From NCBI RefSeq assembly GCF_000143415.4, contig NW_003314324.1:443811-507810 (forward strand): DNA of 64,000 bases, written 5' to 3'. The stretch is from Selaginella moellendorffii. Lineage: Eukaryota; Streptophyta; Lycopodiopsida; Selaginellales; Selaginellaceae. The notes under the pieces were generated by a model. That model saw only the letters and a program-made list of their open reading frames with translations, searched no databases and was not told the origin of the DNA. Positions 1 through 9,775 of the stretch are shown in pieces (positions within the stretch are counted from its first letter, which is position 1; every line of letters begins with the position of its first letter). Made by a program: the position numbers and the translations under genes.

Positions 1-1
1 C

Positions 2-1168
2 GGAGCAAAGCTTTTGTTTGATGCAATGCCGCAGCACGATCTCGTCGCCTGGACCGCGATGCTTGGCGCGTACGCACTGAACGAGGATGTCGATTCGGCA
101 CAAAGGATTTTCCGCGAGATGCCTGAGATAGATCTCGTTTCGTGCAACACTGTGATGCGATGCTGCCGTGATGCTAGACAATCAAAGCTTATATTTGACT
201 CCATGCCGCAGAGAGCTCTCTCGTCGTGGACAACAATGCTCGCTGTTCTTGCCAAGAACAGCCCCGGGGAGGAAACCAAGAACTTTTTCTATCAAATGCC
301 GGAGCTTGATCTTACTTCCTGTACGATAATGTTGCTCTCACAACCCTCAGACTTGGAGCTTGTGAAGGCCACCTTTGATCAAATGCCGCAGCGAGACTTG
401 TGCTCTTGGAACTCTATTCTTTCGGCGTATGCTCAATCAGGGCATTGTGACTTTTCTTTAAGACTCTTTAAAGAGATGCCCGAAATGGATATGGTTTCAT
501 GGAACACAATGTTAAATGCGTTTGTTCTAACTAGCAAACTACGTGAAGCTGCTTTACTCTTTCATAGCATGCTAGAACGCAACGTTGTGACCTGGGATGC
601 TTTGATATCTGCATTTTCCCGAGAAGGCCATATTGTATACGCAAGGAAACTTTTTGATACAGCCCCTGACAGAGACCAAATCTTGTGGAGCTCCATGATT
701 GCTTCATATGCACAAGTAAGCACCACTGCCAGCAAGGCCTTTCATCTCCTCAACGAAATGCAGGCTGTCGATTCCCCAAACACATCGTGCTTCGCATCCA
801 TCCTGGCCGCAAACAGCCACAAAGGCAGCTTTCAAGCGGGAAAGAGCTTCTTCGCTTCCATGGTTGTGGATCACGCCATTGAGCCCACAAGGCAGCACTA
901 CAGTTGCATGGTAGATCTCTTGAGCCGAGCCGGCCACCTTCACGACGCCAAAGATCTAATCTTAAGCATGCCGTTCGTTCCCAGTGCTCTCGAGTGGACG
1001 TGCCTTCTCGGAGCATGCAAGAGCCACGAGGATTATAACAATCTTAGACTGGGAGACGATGTAGTGAGATCTGTAATGGACGTAACCGACGGAACCCCCA
1101 AGACACCCTATGCTTTACTAGCAAACGTCTACACAAGCTCCCAAACAAAAAATCCACACTATATGTGA
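2..1168 (+). CDS. PLS-class PPR protein, C-terminal part (5' end outside window)
   Basis: The frame is open from base 2 to the stop at 1166-1168, so the protein starts upstream of the window. About ten PPR motifs of roughly 31 residues follow one another, with recurring MPxxDLVSW and YAQSGH signatures typical of short S-type repeats of land-plant PLS proteins. A C-terminal E-like motif follows (Cys-Met-Val-Asp-Leu-Leu, then a SAxEWTxLLGACK-like block). Proteins of this class bind organellar RNA and often direct C-to-U editing. The E region stops early after an LLANVY-like segment and there is no E+ or DYW domain. The same early stop occurs in the duplicated 3' end at 8357-8623, so it predates that duplication. 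An inverted copy at 20346-21840 extends further 5'. It could be functional or a truncated relic. Confidence 0.75.
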   Translation, partial: GAKLLFDAMPQHDLVAWTAMLGAYALNEDVDSAQRIFREMPEIDLVSCNTVMRCCRDARQSKLIFDSMPQRALSSWTTMLAVLAKNSPGEETKNFFYQMPELDLTSCTIMLLSQPSDLELVKATFDQMPQRDLCSWNSILSAYAQSGHCDFSLRLFKEMPEMDMVSWNTMLNAFVLTSKLREAALLFHSMLERNVVTWDALISAFSREGHIVYARKLFDTAPDRDQILWSSMIASYAQVSTTASKAFHLLNEMQAVDSPNTSCFASILAANSHKGSFQAGKSFFASMVVDHAIEPTRQHYSCMVDLLSRAGHLHDAKDLILSMPFVPSALEWTCLLGACKSHEDYNNLRLGDDVVRSVMDVTDGTPKTPYALLANVYTSSQTKNPHYM

Positions 1169-1196
1169 ACTCTAAGAACTTACACATGAAGTCATT

Positions 1197-1397
1197 TTAA
1201 TCACCTCCGCCACAGCCCCCACCGCCACAGCCTCCGCCACCACCACAGCCACCTCCACCGTGGCCTCCACCATGACCACCACCAGAGCCTCCACTGTGGC
1301 CTCCACCATGGTGGCCACCGCTAAACATTGCTCCCACGAAATCGGAGCGCCTTCTTGGCTTTTGCCTTTTTGGAGATGCAAAGAAACTGAAACACAT
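1197..1397 (-). CDS. Small Gly/Cys-rich basic protein (left member of divergent pair)
   Basis: 66 aa from an ATG at 1397. The open frame extends a little further 5' but without another ATG, so this start is preferred. The protein has three parts: an N-terminus beginning MCFSFF, a basic stretch with KPRRR, and a long Gly tail spaced by His then Cys (GGHHGGG..., GGGGCGGGG...). The product at 1762-1956 has the same plan (MCFGF, RRKQRRRR, Gly/Cys tail) and is transcribed divergently, so the two are ancient paralogues. No known domain is recognised. The tail resembles plant glycine-rich proteins in general. A second copy lies at 8664-8882. Function unknown. Confidence 0.5.
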   Translation of the reverse strand: MCFSFFASPKRQKPRRRSDFVGAMFSGGHHGGGHSGGSGGGHGGGHGGGGCGGGGGCGGGGCGGGD

Positions 1398-1761
1398 TTT
1401 GGATTGATTGCTTGCAAGGGGGCATAATCTTCTGCTTGTATACAAGGCTAGAAGGCAATTTGAGACTTTGACTCAGAGGAAGCCACGAAGAAAGCAATGA
1501 TAGCACGTGGACCTGGAGAAGTTTATGCAATCAGTGCCACGTCGTGACACTTCATCAGAGTGTTCAAGAAACGCAAGACGTGCATTTGTCTATCCAACCT
1601 TTGAGGAATACGTGCGTAAAATCTCGTCAAATTGCGCGTGAAGGAAGTTGCTTTGCTTGCTCCATATGGTCAGGCCTTGTGGCCAATCAGATGCTCTCCT
1701 GCCTAGTATATAAGCGCAAGCCTCCTCGCATCGATCATACCTTTATCTTGTGCAATCCAAG
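1398..1761. promoter_or_regulatory. Shared intergenic region of the divergent Gly/Cys-rich pair
   Basis: 364 bp separate the two ATGs. For the right-hand gene there is a CCAAT box (about 1683) and a TATATAA box (about 1707-1713), 55 bp before its ATG. A CACGTG G-box core lies near 1504 in the middle of the region. The layout suggests a bidirectional promoter. The paralogous region at 8883-9260 keeps the CCAAT and TATA boxes, but the G-box is changed there to GCGTGTGG. Confidence 0.45.
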
Positions 1762-1956
1762 ATGTGTTTCGGTTTCTCTCAATCCTCTAACAGGCGAAAG
1801 CAGAGGCGAAGGCGCCCGTCTGCAGCAACGGGCGCCTTCGTGAGTGGTGGCGGAGCTTGTGCTGGCACTGGCGGCGGAGGCTGTGGTGGTGGTGGTGGTG
1901 GTGGTGGTGGCTGCGGAGGAGGCGGTGGTGGAGGCGGCGGCGGTGGAGGCTGCTAA
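1762..1956 (+). CDS. Small Gly/Cys-rich basic protein (right member of divergent pair)
   Basis: 64 aa, ATG at 1762 directly downstream of a TATATAA box. It begins MCFGFSQ, has the basic cluster RRKQRRRR, then a Gly tail with isolated Cys residues. The tail is a run of GGN codons (GGT, GGC, GGA) and is therefore prone to length change: the copy at 9261-9449 is 62 aa and differs mainly in that run. There is no signal peptide or membrane segment. It pairs with the divergent gene at 1197-1397. Function unknown. Confidence 0.5.
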   Translation: MCFGFSQSSNRRKQRRRRPSAATGAFVSGGGACAGTGGGGCGGGGGGGGGCGGGGGGGGGGGGC

Positions 1957-2269
1957 ATACTTTGTATGAGAAATATGAATGTTTGTAAATATGCAGTTCT
2001 TGATTTTCCACTTCCTCAAATAATACGTACAAGTTTGTTTGTATTGAACTTGTTTGTTTTTTTTTCACTGATTTGGCCACAATCTTAGCACTGTTTTGGA
2101 ACTAGTAAGTAGAACCTCGTAGAATCTATTCAGCAATTCTATAGTGATTCAAGTAAAATCCAAAAAAAGGGAAACATCCACTTGCAATACAACGTTTTGA
2201 GCGCTCTTCTCTTGTCTTCTATCGAGTAAAAGCTTTGATTCTTCTAGCTCTCTCTCGCCTCCTGTTTTC

Positions 2270-3730
2270 TTACGATTCGCGTCGGGTCCTCCTTTGGCGG
2301 GCGCCCTCGCCTTCCTTCTCAATCTCGTTGCCTGCCGCGTCGTCCTCCGCCTTGTCCTTGGAATCGTCCGGGCTGGAGATGTCTTCCTTCTTGGACTTCT
2401 CTACAGTCACCTGCGCAAGACAAACAACCATATGACAATCCAAAACTCGCGCAACGCTATTGCTAATTGTACCTTCGTCTTCTTGGGGGGCGATTTCTTG
2501 CCACCAAATAGAATCTTAAACAGCGTGACCACCACGACGAGCGGGATCAAAGCTATGGCGCTCAAAGAAATGGTTGGGAACTTCTCGGCCTTCTCCAGAA
2601 GATCCTGTCACAAACGAAAAGAAAGTTAGAATACGAGACAAAGTCCATGCTCATGTGTTTTTACTTACAAGAATCTTTTCCTTCTGTGACGCCAAAGCCG
2701 GGATGTCGGCAACCTTGCGCAGGTACTCAAACATCTTTGCCTGAAAAGATTCAAGGTCGTCACACAAAAAGAAAAAAAAAACGACAAAAGAAGACAAAGG
2801 AAAAGTACCTGGATGCCGTCAGGACTCGGAGTCGCTTCTTCAATCTTTTGCTTCTCCTTCTCAGCCTCGTACTTGGGCTTCCATTTCGTCTCCCTGTACT
2901 CTGCTGCCACAGCCTCGTCGGTCGCCACCAGGATGTTGTCAAAAAGAATGCCGTCCTGCATCGTCCAGATCTCGATCCCTATCGCCGAGATCGGCTCTAG
3001 ATCCGGCCTGTCCAACTCGAAGTACTCCGGGTTCGGTATTTGCTTCGGAGCCCAGATCCCCTTGTAAGCCGGGTTGTCGATCATCGGAGGATGCCACTTC
3101 CCCTTGTAGTCCGGGTTCCTCTTCATGGGCCTCTTCCATTCTCCACACCCAGACGCTTCCTCACACTTTGGGTTGCTGATCTTCGGGGGCTCCCACTCGC
3201 CATCCTCCTCGTCGTCCCAATCCGCGGGCTTGCTAGCTTCCGGATCGTCAACCTCGTCCGGCTCGTTGTCCAGCCAGTCATCGGGCTTGACCGCCTCCGC
3301 GTCCTCGATCTCCAGTGGAGCGTCCTCGTCCCAATCCTCGGGCTTGGTCGCTTCCGGATCGGGGATCTTCGCCCGCTCGTCCCAGTCCTCGGGCTTCTTG
3401 TCGTCGGGATCGGGGATGGTCTTGGGCGGGATCACGGCCGGCTCGAAGTCGCTCGAGAGGAGGTCGACGCTCTTCTCCTCCTTGCCGTCGACGAGGATCT
3501 TGAGCGTGTTGTTCGGGTAGATCACTGCCGTGTAGACGTGAGAGAGCTTGTCAGCCACTGGCGATGGCGGGTACTTGAGGTGATGCTCGATGTGCTTGTC
3601 GGATTTGGGGCCCTTGTGCTTGTAGATGAAGTGGACCTTGTTGGTGGCGCCGCATTTGTCCAGCCCAAACATGATCGAGTAGGGTGATTCGTTGTTGAAA
3701 TTTCCAGGCGTCCATCCAGCCTCTTTTGAA
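2270..3730 (-). pseudogene. CNX: Calnexin, 5'-truncated copy 1
   Basis: Four exons are readable on the minus strand. Exon A runs from about 3730 to 2809, exon B 2740-2669, exon C 2604-2473 and exon D 2410-2270 with the stop. All splice junctions are GT-AG and the introns are 62-68 bp. Exon A encodes the end of the lectin domain ([15 protein letters not shown], HHLKYPP) and the Pro-rich P-domain arm with repeated KPEDWDE and GxWxPPxIxNPxY motifs, then [16 protein letters not shown]. Exon C carries the membrane helix (a Leu/Val-rich run after KAEKFP) and KKSPPKK. Exon D is the acidic cytosolic tail ending RRTRRES. Calnexin is an ER-membrane chaperone for glycoproteins. About 200 N-terminal residues with the signal peptide are absent and the upstream DNA is LTR-like, so this is a truncated relic although the remaining frame is clean. 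Confidence 0.85.
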
Positions 3731-3759
3731 ATACACTCCAATCCCTTTTGGAATAATGG

Positions 3760-4165
3760 GCTTAAACCCCACAGAGTGGGGGAGTTAAATTATGCTTTAG
3801 GTTAGTTTAGCATGCTTGATTTACCTCTTTATTACATTTCGAACTTATCAAAAACTCAAAAACTCAGGGGAGTGAGGAATTTTAAGAGGAGATTAGATTT
3901 TATATTTTCACATGAGATCATAACATTGGTATTATAGTTCATATAACTCATATTCTTGTGGCTGACAAATGGGGCAAGAATATTCTAAAGGAATATTTAA
4001 TATAGTGGATTAGAGGGAGAATCAAGCCTAAGAAAAGTATTATTCGAGGGTGGCCTAAATATGAATCATTCCTTGGCAAGTGGAGGATTATTAAACACAA
4101 AATTAAGATAATAAGATAGAAAAAAGCCTATTAACAAACCCCTCCCCCTCGCCCCCCAGAAAAGA
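3760..4165. mobile_element. Degraded LTR-element remnant abutting calnexin
   Basis: AT-rich DNA directly upstream of the truncated calnexin exon. It aligns by eye with 11260-11690 and, inverted, with 58260-58650. All three contain a decayed relative of the central part of the chromovirus LTR (inverted here) and a degenerate TGGTATTxxAG primer-binding-like motif near 3930. A C-rich run follows near 4140, which would be a purine tract on the minus strand. It probably marks the element that replaced the calnexin 5' exons. No coding frame is left. Confidence 0.4.
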
Positions 4166-5122
4166 TTGTAAATTTGGATGCATCATCATGTTTATGACAA
4201 TTTCTACATTTTTATAAATACCTTGTTAACACTTTCCATAAATATCTAATGGAACTTAACATATGAAAAATATGATGATAAGGGTCTAAACTGGTCGTAC
4301 CCTGACGCAAATCTGTAAGCTCCGGTGCTGCCAATCACTGCAACCTCTCAATACTAAGTTATTATGTAACAATATTGAAAGACTAAAACTCAATATGTAA
4401 AGGTTCTTGTAAAGTTAGTGAGTAAAAGAGAACTAAAAGTTAAATTGTATTTTTAGCAAAAAACATATAAGAGTTCCTAAATACAGATGTTAAGCCTAAT
4501 TTACTAAACAAACAAAAGAGGTTGAAAAGGGAATTAATAATCTAATCTTTTATTATTGTATCAGTAAAAGAAAGAGATTCCAAAAGATTCACCAATAGAT
4601 AATTTTTGATACCCATAGTCACATTTGTAACACTCTTATACTTTCTGTTAAGTCAAATTTTCTATAAAAATCCTAAAGATATCTTTCAATAGTTGATTCA
4701 TATGTTTTATCTACTTAATTGATTGTGGATGCTTATCACTTCTTATGTTCAACTTAGTTTCTTACTTTTTAAAGACTATTTGCCAAAACATGTGAATTTG
4801 GGATTTCAATCACTTATAATATCACTTAACAAACCATAAAAACTAAATAACCGATTTACAAACATCTAAACAAGTTCCAGAAACTTTAGTTTCAAGGAAG
4901 AAATTAATCATTTTTGTCAAACAATCGACAACAATTAAGATAATATCATTTTCTGTCCTTACAAAGGCTATGAGATTAACAACTTTCTCATAACTCTAAC
5001 TAATAATCAACTTCATACCTATCATAAATTTGGCATGTTTAACATACCAATCAAATATGGAATGGATCTTATGAGCTTGGAAATGCTCAAGAGATTGAGA
5101 CATTAGAGGCTTTTCAGCTCCC
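4166..5122. other. AT-rich spacer, no feature recognised
   Basis: About 950 bp of AT-rich sequence with stops in all frames. I see no RNA gene, repeat array or coding similarity in it. It has no obvious counterpart in unit 2. Confidence 0.5.
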
Positions 5123-5512
5123 CTAAGGACGAGGAAATGGAACCTGTAAGCTTGGGAGAACTAGGCCTTTTAGTTGGCCAAGGGAGGAAGGAATGGAGCC
5201 AGTGAACAAGCTTGCTTTGAGATTCAAGACAAGGAGTTTCTCGAGCTTGGTGAGGAACGACGGAATGCTGCCCGAGCTGTCGGCCCTAATGTACCCCAAG
5301 CTGGTCAGTTTCCAACCTATGGATGGAATCGGTTCCTCAAATCTATAACCTGTCAGATCCAGCGTTTGCAGTGTGGATGCGAGCTGAGCAAGCAGTGGTC
5401 TGGAGAAGAAGTTCCCTCCCAACTCGAGAACTTCCAGCTGACGCAGCTTACCAAAGGCAGGAGGTACGGGACCATCCATGGCGTATGAAGCTTTGAGAAA
5501 CAACTTCATCAT
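5123..5512 (-). pseudogene. Leucine-rich-repeat fragment (plant receptor type)
   Basis: An open frame of 129 aa with about five plant-type LRR units: VPPAFGKLRQLEVLELGGN, LASTLQTLDLTG, IPSxGWKLTSLGYI, SIPSFLTKLEKLLVLNL and GSIPSSLGQLKGL. This is the extracellular LRR pattern (GxIPxxLxxLxxLxxLxL) of receptor-like kinases and proteins. There is no signal peptide, transmembrane segment or kinase near it, so it is a fragment. It ends at the N-terminal side of the PPR gene on the other strand. Confidence 0.6.
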
Positions 5513-5639
5513 TGAACGTTGTGGTTTTAATCGTTACTTTTGGAGGTTTGTTCTTTACATTCTTTGTTTGTTGCATGTCCATTGCAGCAGTAAAGCCCGC
5601 CACAGCATTCAAGGTCGAAATAGCCACTGACACTCCTGC

Positions 5640-7002
5640 AAGGGTGCGCTTTGCATCAAACGGGAAGATCAAGATGTATGGCAAGCTTTCAAGAGTCAAG
5701 GATGCTCGGCAAGTTTTAGATCGCATGCGTAACAAGGACTCGGTGTCTTGGTTCTTGATGCTAGCTGTCTATGCACAAAATGGTCATATGGAAGAGGCCA
5801 AGCTGATGTTTTCCCAAATGCCGGAGAAGAGTTTGATTTCTTTCAACATGATGTTATCTTGGTTTGGTCGGTGTGGATGTGTACAAGAAGCTTACAAAAT
5901 CTTTAACAACATGCCTCACAGGGATTTAGTGTCTTGGAACGCCGTGATCTCTGCATATGCCCACAGTGGGTATATCAACGAGACGGTTCAGGTGTTTGAT
6001 GCCATGCCTGAGAGAGATATGATCTCTTGGACGGTGGTTTTAACGTTGCATGCGAATAATAGAAATTTGGAAGAAGCTAAGAACATCTTTGAGAAAATGC
6101 CAGAAAGAGATCTAGCTGCTTGGAACTGTATGCTGAATGCATATTCCCAAAGCGGGTATCCGCAGGAGGCAAGGCGTGTGTTTTATTCTATGCCTCAGAG
6201 AAGTCTCATTTCCTGGACTGTGATGTTAAACCTTTCTGCCGTAAATTCTAGTTACAAGAAACAAAGAGTATATTCGAAGCCATTCCAGAAATTGATCTAG
6301 TTTCGTGTACGTCAATGATTTCTGCATATGCCCAATCAGGGCATCTATTGGAAGCTAAATTACTATTTGATAGAATGCCATGCTGGAACTTGGTAACATG
6401 GACCGCGATGCTGGCAGCATGTGTGCACGCTGGCAGCATCTTCATGGCCGAGGACATCTTTCAAAAAATGCCATTCAAGAATCCAGTAGCATGCAACGCC
6501 ATGCTAGCCGGATATGCCCACGCTGGCAAAGTTGAGCAGGCAAAGTGTATATTTGACAAAATGCCATGTTGGAGTTTAGTATCGTGGAGTTCACTGCTGT
6601 ATGTCTACGCAGGATCAAGAGATATGGACTTGACACGACGATTTTTCGATAAAATGCCATACCAGCAGCTAGTTTCTTGGAACACCATGCTTGATGCTTA
6701 TGCCCAAAACGGGTATATGGCAGAAGCAAGGGTCATGTTCAATGCAATGGTGGAGAAGGACGTAATTTCTTGGACTATAATGCTTGCTGGCTATGGCCTT
6801 AGTGGCCAGAGTTCACTTGCAAGAAAAACTTTTGCCCAGATGCCAGGGAAGAATGAAGTTTCTTGGGATGCAATGCTCACTGCATGTACCCAAGCAGGGG
6901 ATTCGGTTTCTGTGTTTCAGTTGTTTCACACTATGCATATGACCGGCATTTACAACCAAGTTGGATTTGTCTCCGCTCTCAATGCTCACGGCCAAGTTGG
7001 AG
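5640..7002 (+). pseudogene. Second PLS-type PPR gene, frameshifted and 3'-truncated
   Basis: PPR motifs run from about 5663 (KMYGKLSRVKDARQV) to 7002 in two frames. Reading frame one ends at 6300 and the following frame restarts at about 6315 in the next repeat, so a one-base indel lies near 6262. At least eleven S-type repeats are visible, with SWNxMLxAYAQSGY and FDxMPxRDLVSW signatures. The coding sequence ends abruptly after a GFVSALNAHGQVG block, where it meets an LTR-element remnant, so the E region is lost. Copies of its 3' half, including part of the E motif, are at 11766-12400 and inverted at 57390-58130. The product would have been an organellar RNA-binding protein. Confidence 0.7.
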
Positions 7003-7564
7003 CTTTTTTGCCATTGCTGCTTTGGCTGTTGCTGCTCCTCTCTTGGAGCTCTTTTGCCACTGCTGGGCTTCTCAGCCAACTCTGCCGCTGCTATCTGCCG
7101 CCGCTCACTTGGCTGCTGCTGCTCCTCTCTTCGAGCATCTTGGCCACTCCTGCTGCCGTTCTGCTTCTCGGCCTGCTAAGTCACTGCTCTGCTGCTCCTG
7201 GGCTTCTTGGCTGCTCTACTACTCCTCTCTTGGAGCATATCAGCATCTTCTGCCACTCCAGGGCTTCTGAGTCGCTACTATCTGCCACTCCTCGCTGTTG
7301 GTATGGCTCTGCCATTGCTTTGTTGCTGCGCTCTAGGCTACTCTGCTTCTGCCGTTGGCATCTGGAAGCTTCTTCTTCTTCTTCATCCTTCACAGGTCCT
7401 CAAGATCTGTGCTCCGATACCATGATACAAAAGGCAACGACTGCTGGCAACGACTGCTCATATTGTATATATGAAGCTATATATACACGGGCTGTGGCAA
7501 CTGCCTAATGCCACATCATCCTAACTGCCTAGCTAAGCATCTACCTGAGCATCTACTCTCAACA
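7003..7564 (-). mobile_element. Remnant of a small LTR retrotransposon (one LTR, primer site, partial interior)
   Basis: Read on the minus strand, 7564-7423 is a 142-bp sequence starting TGTTGAGAG and ending TGTATCA, with a TATATATA box. It is followed at once by TGGTATCGGAGC (7422-7411), the canonical position and sequence type of a tRNA-Met primer-binding site. The interior to 7003 is a purine-rich, GAGCAGCAGC-like sequence with imperfect internal repeats and no conserved protein. The opposite LTR is missing. The element sits exactly between the broken PPR and Lnt-like copies, replacing about 2 kb present in unit 3. Confidence 0.55.
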
Positions 7565-8311
7565 CATCATGAGGGCGATGTCCTTCTGGAAGAAATCCCC
7601 CGAGAAAATGGAGACCCTGGCGCTGCCGTAGAACAGGATCGAGAGAGCAATGGCTCCAAACGCCAGGGAGTGGCCGCGATGCAGCTGCGTAGCACGCTTC
7701 TTGTCGGATTTCTCCATCTTGGAAAGATTCTCGTCGAGAACGGCCCTGTCGTGGAGAATCGCCGAGAACCACGCCATGAGGAATGCGATCCCATCGATCC
7801 CCCACACGCCGGCGCTCATCACCAGCGGCAAGATTGTAACCTGGGAAACGGCGGGATGGAGGAAGGAGCCGACGCCGCCGAATCGATTCCACAACAACCA
7901 CGCCGTGGTCCACATCGACGCGAATACCAGCGGCTGGGACGTTCTTGCTCGGTCAAAACGCTTCCTGTAGCCGATGCTTGCAAGAAATGGGAGGAGAAGA
8001 AACATCCACAGCGCCAGTGCCCAGATTATTCCTACAATTGGCACGCTGCTGGCCTTGGAGTTGTCCGGGCTCACCTTTCCCGGGAAGAATGCCAAGAATG
8101 CCAGGCTCGCGGCAGTGGTGTGGAGGATGAGCGCCAGGAGAATTGTGAAAACCGCAGAGCTCCATGAGCAAGAATTGTGCGAAATCCCTGATTTGTGGAA
8201 GAAATGCAAGAGGAAAAATGGTTGGAGCCAAGTACAAATTGCAACAGATTGGAAACCAGGGAAGAAAGTGCACGCCACCGAGAGAATGACCAACAGTGCC
8301 ACCTTCCTCAT
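7565..8311 (-). pseudogene. Lnt-like apolipoprotein N-acyltransferase, N-terminal fragment (copy 1)
   Basis: Starts with the same ATG context as the intact gene at 54980 and stays open for about 249 residues. These cover the multi-helix membrane domain (repeated Leu/Phe/Trp-rich segments) up to the SGDFFQKDIAL region. It then breaks at the LTR of a small retrotransposon. The whole nitrilase-fold catalytic half is missing, so no enzyme activity is expected. The upstream 45 bp match the DNA upstream of the intact gene and then switch abruptly at 8356 to a PPR 3' end. Confidence 0.75.
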
Positions 8312-8356
8312 GTCTCTTGGTGCTTGTTTGAATGTAGGTGGTAATTTATATTCTTA

Positions 8357-8623
8357 AGTTGCATGGTAGATCTCTTGAGCCGAGCCGGCCACCTTCACGA
8401 CGCCAAAGATCTAATCTTAAGCATGCCGTTCGTTCCCAGTGCTCTCGAGTGGACGTGCCTCCTCGGAGCATGCAAGAGCCACGAGGATTATAACAGTCTT
8501 AGACTGGGAGACGATGTAGTGAGATCTGTAATGGACGTAACCGACGCAACTCCCAAGACACCCTATGCTTTACTAGCGAACGTCTACACAAGCTCCCAAA
8601 CAAAAAATCCACACTATATGTAA
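8357..8623 (+). pseudogene. Duplicated 3' end of the first PPR gene
   Basis: Begins at the base equivalent to 901 and repeats 901-1168 with only a few substitutions, including the same early stop. It encodes only the E-like motif (MVDLLSRAGHLHDAKDL..., EWTCLLGACKSHED). The abrupt left edge against the Lnt-like upstream region marks the tandem duplication junction. Confidence 0.8.
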
Positions 8624-8663
8624 AATCTAAGGACTTACTCTCTCCTGTACACATGAAGTCATT

Positions 8664-8882
8664 TTAATCACCTCCGCCACCGCCACCTCCTCCGCCACAG
8701 CCCCCACCGCCACAGCCTCCGCCACCACCACAGCCTCCTCCATCGTGGCCTCCACCGTGGTCACCACCAGAGCCTCCACTGTGGCCTCCACCATGGTGGC
8801 CACCGCTAAACATTGCTCCCACGAAATTGGAGCGCCTTCTTGGCTTTTGCCTTTTTGGAGATGCAAAGAAACTGAAACACAT
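8664..8882 (-). CDS. Small Gly/Cys-rich basic protein, unit 2 left copy
   Basis: 72 aa from the ATG at 8882, six residues longer than the unit 1 copy because of extra GGN codons near the C-terminus. It has the same MCFSFF start, KPRRR basic cluster and His/Gly then Cys/Gly tail. The ATG and stop are intact, so the gene is still potentially coding. Confidence 0.5.
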   Translation of the reverse strand: MCFSFFASPKRQKPRRRSNFVGAMFSGGHHGGGHSGGSGGDHGGGHDGGGCGGGGGCGGGGCGGGGGGGGGD

Positions 8883-9260
8883 TTTGGATTGATTGCTTGC
8901 AAGGGGGCATAATCTTCTGCTTGTATACAAGGCTAGAAGGCAATGTGAGACTTTGACTCAGAGGAAGCCACGAAGAAAGCAATGATAGCGTGTGGACCTG
9001 GAGAAGTTTATGCAATCAGTGCCACGTCGTGACACTTCATCAGAGTGTTCAAGAAACGCAAGACGTAACACTACAAACGTGCATTTGTCTATCCAATCTT
9101 TGAGGAATACGTGCATAAAATCTCGTCAAATTGCGCGTGAAGGAAGTTGCTTTGCTTGCTCCATATGGTCAGGCCTTGTGGCCAATCAGATGTTCTCCTG
9201 CCTTGTATATAAGCGCAAGCCTCCTCGCATCGATCATACCTTTATCTTGCACAATCCAAG
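8883..9260. promoter_or_regulatory. Intergenic region of the unit 2 divergent pair
   Basis: Closely similar to 1398-1761. The CCAAT motif (about 9183) and TATATAA (about 9205) are kept. The G-box core of unit 1 is lost by substitution, and about a dozen bases are inserted near 9065. Confidence 0.4.
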
Positions 9261-9449
9261 ATGTGTTTCGGTTTCTCTCAATCCTCTAACAGGCGAAAGC
9301 AGAGGCGAAGGCGCCCGTCTGCAGCAACGGGCGCCTTCGTGAGTGGTGGCGGAGCTTGTGCTGGCACTGGCGGCGGAGGCTGTGGTGGCGGTGGCGGCGG
9401 CGGTGGTGGTGGTGGCTGCGGAGGAGGCGGCGGCGGTGGAGGCTGCTAA
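9261..9449 (+). CDS. Small Gly/Cys-rich basic protein, unit 2 right copy
   Basis: 62 aa, ATG at 9261. The first 40 residues appear unchanged from the unit 1 copy, and length differences fall only in the Gly run. The frame is intact. Function unknown. Confidence 0.5.
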   Translation: MCFGFSQSSNRRKQRRRRPSAATGAFVSGGGACAGTGGGGCGGGGGGGGGGGCGGGGGGGGC

Positions 9450-9775
9450 ATACTCTGTATGAGAAATAGCCATGCATATGAATGTTTGTAAATATGCATA
9501 ATCTCAAACTTCCTCAAATAATACGTACAATTTGTTTGTTTTTTTACAGCCAAGGATTGAGCTGGCCACGATCTTAGCACTGTTTTGGAACTAGTAAGTA
9601 GAATCTCGTAGAATCTATTCAGCAATTCTATGTACTTCAGGTACTATAGTGATTCAAGTAAAATCCAAAAAAAAGGGAAACATCCACTTACAATACAACG
9701 TTTTGAGCGCTCTTCTCTTGTCTTCTCTCGAGTAAAAGCTTTGATTCTTCTAGCTCTCTCTCGCCTCCTGTTTTC

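Noticed and set aside
3040-3687. 215-aa plus-strand frame opposite calnexin copy 1, repeated at 10535-11173
   Set aside because: Antisense shadow of the GC-rich calnexin P-domain exon. No domain and no independent start context.
7508-8167. 219-aa plus-strand frame opposite Lnt-like copy 1, with similar frames opposite copies 2 and 3
   Set aside because: Antisense of a conserved membrane-protein exon. The splice sites and catalytic motifs support the other strand only.
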